Shown in pieces: positions 58,945 through 64,000 of a stretch of 64,000 nucleotides of DNA. Source of the DNA: Streptosporangiaceae bacterium (lineage in GTDB: Bacteria > Actinomycetota > Actinomycetes > Streptosporangiales > Streptosporangiaceae). The position numbers and the translations under genes are program-made. The DNA is taken from the NCBI GenBank assembly GCA_025964695.1, contig JAOPYK010000155.1, positions 59,785 to 123,784 of the forward strand, given 5' to 3'. The notes under the pieces were generated by a model that worked only from the letters and a program-made list of their open reading frames with translations, had not been told where the DNA came from and ran no database searches. Positions within the stretch are counted from its first letter, which is position 1. Each line of letters begins with the position of its first letter.

Positions 58945-59166
58945 GTGTCCGCAGGTTTCACAAAGTCAGAGGCGCAGGAAGCGTTCACCGTGGTCGACCT
59001 GGACCACGACGGGATGATCACACCGGCGGAGCTTCAGCATTTGTGGAAGCGCCTCGGCGATCCGATCTCGGAACAGCAGCTCGCGGAGATCTTCGCCAAG
59101 GCCGACATCAATCAGGATGGCCTCATCTCCCTGGAGGAGTTCGTCGTGCTGGTAACGGCGACCTGA
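58945..59166 (+). CDS. EF-hand Ca2+-binding protein
   Basis: Two EF loops DLDHDGMITPAE and DINQDGLISLEE in 73 aa. Confidence 0.93.
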   Translation: MSAGFTKSEAQEAFTVVDLDHDGMITPAELQHLWKRLGDPISEQQLAEIFAKADINQDGLISLEEFVVLVTAT

Positions 59167-59379
59167 GGAAAGCGAACCGGGGCGCTGGGGTGCTCGGTCC
59201 GCGGCGAGTGCCTCGGCCGTCGCGCCCGAGGACGCTATTTGACGACCCGGAACCTCAGATGGGTGGCGTTCGGAGACTCGATCACCCTGATTCTCTGTCG
59301 CACGGACGCTGTCGTTGTCGTGACGGGACGGTCAGCGGTTGGTGCGCGGATGGTCAGCGCCTTCGTCGATGCTCCGGGC

Positions 59380-60963
59380 ATGAACAACATAGAAGCCAAA
59401 GCCGGCCGGAAAGAGTGGATCGGCCTCGCCGTACTCGTGCTGCCCTGCCTGCTCATCTCCATGGACATGAGCGTGCTGCTGTTCGCGCTGCCGTTCCTGA
59501 GCGCGGATCTGGCGCCGTCGGCGACCCAGCAGTTGTGGATCATGGACATGTACGGATTCGTACTGGCCGGGATGCTGGTCACCATGGGCGCACTGGGCGA
59601 CCGGATCGGCCGCCGCAAACTGCTGATGTTCGGCGCGGCGGCGTTCGGCCTCGCGTCGGTGTGCGCGGCGTACTCCTCCAGCGCGGAGATGCTGATCCTC
59701 ACTCGAGCGGTTCTGGGGCTGGCGGGGGCGACGCTGATGCCGTCCACGCTGGCGCTGGTCCGCAACATGTTCCACGACGCCGGGCAGCGCAAGACGGCCG
59801 TCGCGGTATGGACCGGTGGGATGACCGGCGGCGTCACCGTCGGTCCGATCGTGGGCGGGTTCCTGCTGGACCACTTCTGGTGGGGCTCGGTGTTCCTGAT
59901 CAATCTGCCGGCCATGGTGCTGCTGCTGATCCTCGGGCCGATGCTGCTGCCGGAATACCGTGACCCGAAGCCCGGCCGGTTCGATCTGCTCTCCGCCGGT
60001 CTGTCCCTGGCCACCGTGCTGCCGATCATCTACGGGATCAAGCAGTTGGCCGTCGACGGGTTCGCCGTGCTCCCGGTCGTGGCCATCGTGGCCGGTCTGG
60101 CGATGGCCATCGCGTTCGTCCGCCGCCAGCAGACACTGCCCGACCCACTGATCGACCTGCGCCTGTTCCGCTACCGCACGTTCAGCGCCGCGGTGAGCGT
60201 GAACATGGTGACCAGCTTCGCCCTGCTCGGATTCAGCCTGTACACCATGCAGTACCTCCAGGTGGTGCAGGGCATGAGCCCCTTCACCGCGTCCCTGTGG
60301 TCCCTGTCGGTGATGCCGGCGATCATGGCAGCGATGGCGGCGGCGGGCATCGCGGCCAAAACGGTACGTCCCGCCTACATCATCGGTACCGGTCTGCTGA
60401 TCTCCGCCGCTGGGCTCACCGTGATGACCCAGGCGCACGTCCACCAGTCACTGATCGTCGTGATGGTCGGCGCCGGGCTGCTGGCCGCCGGAATGCTGGT
60501 GGCCACGACCCTGACCGCCGACATGATTCTGACCGCCGCGCCGCCGGAGCGAGCCGGTTCGGCGTCGGCTGTCTCCGAGACGGGCAGCGAACTCGGCGGC
60601 GCCCTGGGATTCGCCCTGCTGGGCAGCGTCGGCACCGCCGTCTACCACCACCAGATGGCGGGCGTGGCGCCGGCCGGGATCTCGCCGCAAGCACAGCAGG
60701 CCGCCCAGGACACCCTGGGCAGCGCCTCCTCGGTGGCCGCGCAACTCCCAAGGCAGGCGGGCGCGGTGCTCCTGGACACTGCACGCGAGGCCTTCACCCA
60801 GGGGATGAACCTCACCGGTCTGACCGGCGCCATCGTGCTGCTCGTGACCGCGGTCGCCGCCACCGTCTACCTCCGCCAGATCCCGGTCACGGCCCCGGCT
60901 CCGGCCACCGCTCCGGCCGGCGAGGAGGCAACGGGTGACACGGCCCGGACCGTGACCGCGTAG
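59380..60963 (+). CDS. MFS drug transporter, DHA2-like
   Basis: MNNIEAKAGRKEWIGLAVLVLPCLLISMDMSVLLFALPFLSADL, GALGDRIGRRKLLMFG, 14-TM-like length. Confidence 0.92.
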   Translation: MNNIEAKAGRKEWIGLAVLVLPCLLISMDMSVLLFALPFLSADLAPSATQQLWIMDMYGFVLAGMLVTMGALGDRIGRRKLLMFGAAAFGLASVCAAYSSSAEMLILTRAVLGLAGATLMPSTLALVRNMFHDAGQRKTAVAVWTGGMTGGVTVGPIVGGFLLDHFWWGSVFLINLPAMVLLLILGPMLLPEYRDPKPGRFDLLSAGLSLATVLPIIYGIKQLAVDGFAVLPVVAIVAGLAMAIAFVRRQQTLPDPLIDLRLFRYRTFSAAVSVNMVTSFALLGFSLYTMQYLQVVQGMSPFTASLWSLSVMPAIMAAMAAAGIAAKTVRPAYIIGTGLLISAAGLTVMTQAHVHQSLIVVMVGAGLLAAGMLVATTLTADMILTAAPPERAGSASAVSETGSELGGALGFALLGSVGTAVYHHQMAGVAPAGISPQAQQAAQDTLGSASSVAAQLPRQAGAVLLDTAREAFTQGMNLTGLTGAIVLLVTAVAATVYLRQIPVTAPAPATAPAGEEATGDTARTVTA

Positions 60964-61250
60964 CCGCACGATGGCGGGTCCGCTGCCCTGGAATGAGCCT
61001 CGCCGGCGAGAGACGGGCGTGGTCGTCGGATCGACGACCGCGCCCGCGCCGGTCGTGCCGATGTCGCGGCCGGCCGCCTCCGACAGGAACCAGCAGTTCC
61101 AGCACCTCATGGAAGATCTCCACCTTGTGCCGGTGTTCGGCCGGCCTGGTGTTCGGTTTCTTCGGCCGAGCGGCGATAAATGTCCTACCTCACCGTTACT
61201 GTGCGTTTCATGAACACACACCACACCAGTCATGATGAGACGACCCTGGC

Positions 61251-61502
61251 ATGAGCCGCTACCGGGGGTCGGCCACCCTGATCAGCAGCGATGGAGCCGA
61301 GGTCGAGGTTCACGTCGACCTGCGCAGCAAGCAGCGGGAGTGGTCTGGGACCGCGACCATCGGCGACTTGGACGCCACCGATCTGCGCGACCGGACGCTG
61401 CGGCTTCCGGACGGGCGCGAGGCACAGGTCACGCTCGGCGGTTCGGCCGGCTGGTCTGACGTCATCTCGCTGGTCGGGAGCGGGCCACCGCCCTTCGCCT
61501 GA
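61251..61502 (+). CDS. Small hypothetical protein (beta-rich)
   Basis: 83-aa ORF, MSRYRGSATLISSDGAEVEVHVDLRSKQREWSGTATIGDL. Confidence 0.6.
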   Translation: MSRYRGSATLISSDGAEVEVHVDLRSKQREWSGTATIGDLDATDLRDRTLRLPDGREAQVTLGGSAGWSDVISLVGSGPPPFA

Positions 61503-61611
61503 GCCGTCCCGGCCAGGTGACGCATTCACACACCACATTCACACACCACCGGCCGCGAGTTCATCAAGGCTGCCGCCGGCAGATGTCAGGGGTGGAATTC
61601 CGTTCGAGGCG

Positions 61612-61722
61612 GAACTGCCTCCGAGCCGGCTTCATGATCTGCGGCACGGGGGGCCACCCTGATGCTTGCCGGCGATGCGGACATGAAGCTCATCAAGGCG
61701 CTGATGCGGCACTCGTCGATCC
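61612..61722 (+). pseudogene. Tyrosine recombinase (integrase) C-terminal remnant, frameshifted
   Basis: LPPSRLHDLRHGG in one frame, ATLMLAGDADMKLIKALMRHSSI in the next, break at a G6 run; no C-terminal Tyr segment. Confidence 0.75.
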
Positions 61723-61813
61723 ACGCTCCCGCGCAGGCCACCAGCCACGGGCCGGTCCCGGGCCGGGTGGCCTGGAACAGCCGGCTCAGGCGCGTTGGCC
61801 GAGCCGAACAGGG

Positions 61814-61885
61814 TGGGCCGCCTGGGACTCGAACCCAGAACCAACGGATTAAAAGTCCGGAGCTCTGCCATTGAGCTAACGGCCC
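61814..61885 (-). tRNA. tRNA-Lys (anticodon TTT)
   Basis: GGGCCGTTAGCTCAATGGCAGAGCTCCGGACTTTTAATCCGTTGGTTCTGGGTTCGAGTCCCAGGCGGCCCA; anticodon loop CTTTTAA, GGTTCGAGTCC T arm. Confidence 0.96.
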
Positions 61886-62582
61886 GTCACCTGAGCATAT
61901 CGAGATCACAGGGCCAGTAACGACTGGGTTTTGGCCATTCGGACCCACGATGCCGTCCTCGTCAACCTAGCCCGTGGACGCCGCTCGGCGGCCTAGATCC
62001 TACTCGCTCGCCGCAGACGTGTGGTCGCGGGCCCTGCCGGTGCCCTCATCGTCGCCGTCCAGCAGAGCGATCCGCCTCCTCGATGACTCGATGCGGAAGG
62101 CGTCGTGAAGGCCGAGTCTCAAGGTGCGTAATACGAGGTGACCGCCGGCCGGCCGGTGTAGTTCGGGCCGGCGTGGTCGTCGGCTCCCAAGTAGCGGAAC
62201 GGCAGCTCGACCAGCCGCCGTCCACGGCAGAGGATCCGACGGCGCCGCGCGTCGTACTCCAGCCCTGGCTTCCCTGATCGTGTTCACGAACGCATGGAGC
62301 TGGATCTGTGCTCTGGTAGCAGGCGGCCCTGGCCGAAGCGGCTCCGGTACGAGAACCCCGTGAACCGCTTCTGGGCAGCCGTGCGGGCGTACATCGAAAC
62401 GTTCAAGGAGATGCCCAGCCGGCGTCGGTCGACGCATGGAAGGCGTAGGCCGAACCGAGCCGGGACACGCGCAGGTCACGGCCACGAAAGTACCGGCCTT
62501 TACTGACCGTCAGCAGGTTGCCGACCGCGGATCGGATCCCCCACCCGCGCGGCCATTCGGCTCCGAAACGATGTGACCGCGT

Positions 62583-63701
62583 TCAGCTCGGCGGGACGAC
62601 GAGGATCTTGTCGTCGCGCGGCCGCGGCGAGCCTCGGCCGTCACGGTTGCTGGTGGTGATCCACAGGGATCCGTCCGGGGCCCGGACGGCCGCGCGCAAC
62701 CGCCCGTACGTGCCCTGGTAGTGGGCGACCGGCCGGCCGGCCCTGCCGTCCAGGCCGAGCGGCACCTGCCACAGGCGTTCTCCACGCAGCGCCGCGGCCC
62801 ACAGCGAACCGCCCGCGTACGCCAGCCCGGACGGTGACGCCTCCGACGTGGCCCAGGTCAGCAGCGGGTCGGTGTACGTGCTGTTGCCGCCGACGCCCTC
62901 CACCTCGGGCCAGCCGTAGTTGTGGCCCCGCTCGATCCGGTTGATCTCGTCGAAGCGGTTCTGGCCGAACTCGGTGGCGTACATCCGCCCCTGGTCGTCC
63001 CAGGCCAGGCCCTGCACGTTGCGGTGGCCGTAGCTCCAGACGCGTGAGCCGAACGGGTTGCCGGGCGCGGGCTTGCCATCCGGGGTCATCCGCAGGATCT
63101 TGCCGGCCGGCGAGCCGCGGTCCTGGGCCAACCCGCGTTCGCCGGTCTCGCCCGTCCCGGCGTAGAGCATGTTGTCCGGACCGAACGCCAGCCGCCCGCC
63201 GTTGTGGATGCCGCCGTGCGGGATGCCGGTGACCAGGTTCTCCAGCCGTCCGACGCCCGTGCCGGTGTAGGCGAAGCGGACGATCCGGTTGTCCGAGCCG
63301 CTGGTGAAGTAGAGATAGACGTAGTGGTCGGCGGTGAACGTGGGCGACACCGCGACCCCGAGCAGGCCGCCTTCGCCGCCGGCCGCCACCCCGGGCACGG
63401 TGCCGAGCGAGCGGACCGCGCCCTGCGGAGTCACCCGCAGCAGCCGGGCACTGTCGCGCTCGGTGACCAGCGCGTCTCCGCCCGGCAGGAACGCCACCGC
63501 CCACGGCACCTGGAGCCCGGTGGCCAGTTCCCTCGGCTGCCCGAGCCGGGCGGTGCCGGTCTGCGCGGTCGTGCCGGGCCGCGCGGTCGTACTGGGCAGC
63601 GGATCCGGTGTCCGCGCACCGCTGGTGGATCCGGACGGCGAACAGCCGGCGGCCAACAGCATCACGCCGGTCGCGGTGGCGATGATCGAGCGTCGTCTCA
63701 T
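62583..63701 (-). CDS. PQQ-dependent sugar (glucose/sorbosone) dehydrogenase lipoprotein
   Basis: Lipobox LLAAGC; LATGLQVPWAVAFLPGGDALVTERDSARLLRV; HRNVQGLAWDDQGRMYATEFGQNRFDEINRI. Confidence 0.94.
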   Translation of the reverse strand: MRRRSIIATATGVMLLAAGCSPSGSTSGARTPDPLPSTTARPGTTAQTGTARLGQPRELATGLQVPWAVAFLPGGDALVTERDSARLLRVTPQGAVRSLGTVPGVAAGGEGGLLGVAVSPTFTADHYVYLYFTSGSDNRIVRFAYTGTGVGRLENLVTGIPHGGIHNGGRLAFGPDNMLYAGTGETGERGLAQDRGSPAGKILRMTPDGKPAPGNPFGSRVWSYGHRNVQGLAWDDQGRMYATEFGQNRFDEINRIERGHNYGWPEVEGVGGNSTYTDPLLTWATSEASPSGLAYAGGSLWAAALRGERLWQVPLGLDGRAGRPVAHYQGTYGRLRAAVRAPDGSLWITTSNRDGRGSPRPRDDKILVVPPS

Positions 63702-63727
63702 GTGAACACCCCAAGCAGTCCGTAGGA

Positions 63728-64000
63728 CTAGTTCACGGAGGCCGGATCGGTCTGGCGGTCATACGCGCTGACGATGGCGTCGAGGAGGCCGGGAAAGCGG
63801 GCATCGAGATCTTGGAGGCGAAGCGTTGTCCAGCGGCGGTTGCCATCCTCGCGCTGGCGGATCACGCCGGCCTCACGAAGCACCCGGAAGTGGTGGGTGA
63901 GTGTGGACGGCGCGACGTCGACCGGGAAGGTGCCGCAGGCTCGTTCGGGATCGGCGCGCAGTGTCTGCACGATGGTCATCCGGGTGGGGTCGGACAGAGC
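63728..64000 (-). CDS. ArsR-family HTH regulator, 5' end beyond the window
   Basis: ...LSDPTRMTIVQTLRADPERACGTFPVDVAPSTLTHHFRVLREAGVIRQREDGNRRW; frame open to window edge. Confidence 0.9.
   Translation of the reverse strand, partial: ALSDPTRMTIVQTLRADPERACGTFPVDVAPSTLTHHFRVLREAGVIRQREDGNRRWTTLRLQDLDARFPGLLDAIVSAYDRQTDPASVN

Noticed and set aside
62000-62485. ORF/peptide fragments such as VELPFRYLGADDHAGPNYTGRPAVTSYYAP on the minus strand
   Set aside because: Could be a decayed gene C-terminus but I cannot assign a family or a start; not reported as a feature
1-64000. CRISPR array, prophage or biosynthetic gene cluster
   Set aside because: No regularly spaced repeats, phage structural genes or PKS/NRPS/RiPP biosynthetic genes were seen

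Overview
High-GC actinobacterial chromosome segment, probably Streptosporangiales/Thermomonosporaceae-like judging from gene content. No rRNA, CRISPR array or intact mobile element was seen. Main blocks: (1) ~0.1-17.6 kb: a type VII secretion (ESX-like) locus with WXG100 proteins, EccB, EccD, a fused three-ATPase EccC, YbaB-like proteins, mycosin MycP and several proline-rich or membrane accessory proteins; no EccE was recognised. (2) ~18.9-32.4 kb: sulfur/nitrogen/phosphate block (DUF1416, thiosulfate sulfurtransferase, DUF4395, thioredoxin, ECF sigma/anti-sigma, DUF2993, MoaD, GlnR, MshD, PstSCAB, DUF47-PiT). (3) 32.8-36.9 kb: a large EccA/CbxX-like AAA protein whose two ATPase modules both look catalytically degenerate. 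(4) ~37-55 kb: housekeeping and envelope genes (gamma-carbonic anhydrase, DivIVA-like, ArfB, HtrA-like protease, two-component system next to FMN-binding/ferric-reductase genes, EchA, SDR, polysaccharide deacetylase, NlpC/P60, L,D-transpeptidase, ProS). (5) ~56.5-59.2 kb: tandem Lsr2 paralogs, a Ser/Thr kinase and an EF-hand protein. (6) ~59.4-64 kb: MFS transporter, frameshifted integrase remnant beside tRNA-Lys(TTT), sugar dehydrogenase, ArsR regulator. Most notable signals: the EccA-like pseudo-ATPase, a leaderless Cys-containing leader ORF with a near-consensus promoter upstream of DUF4395-cysA-DUF1416, tandem palindromic 20-mers in the divergent eccD/eccC promoter region, a probable c-di-AMP (ydaO) riboswitch upstream of an NlpC/P60 gene, a pair of dispersed 47-nt palindromic repeats, and a PHO box upstream of pstS. 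All family calls come from reading motifs by eye; no database search was run.
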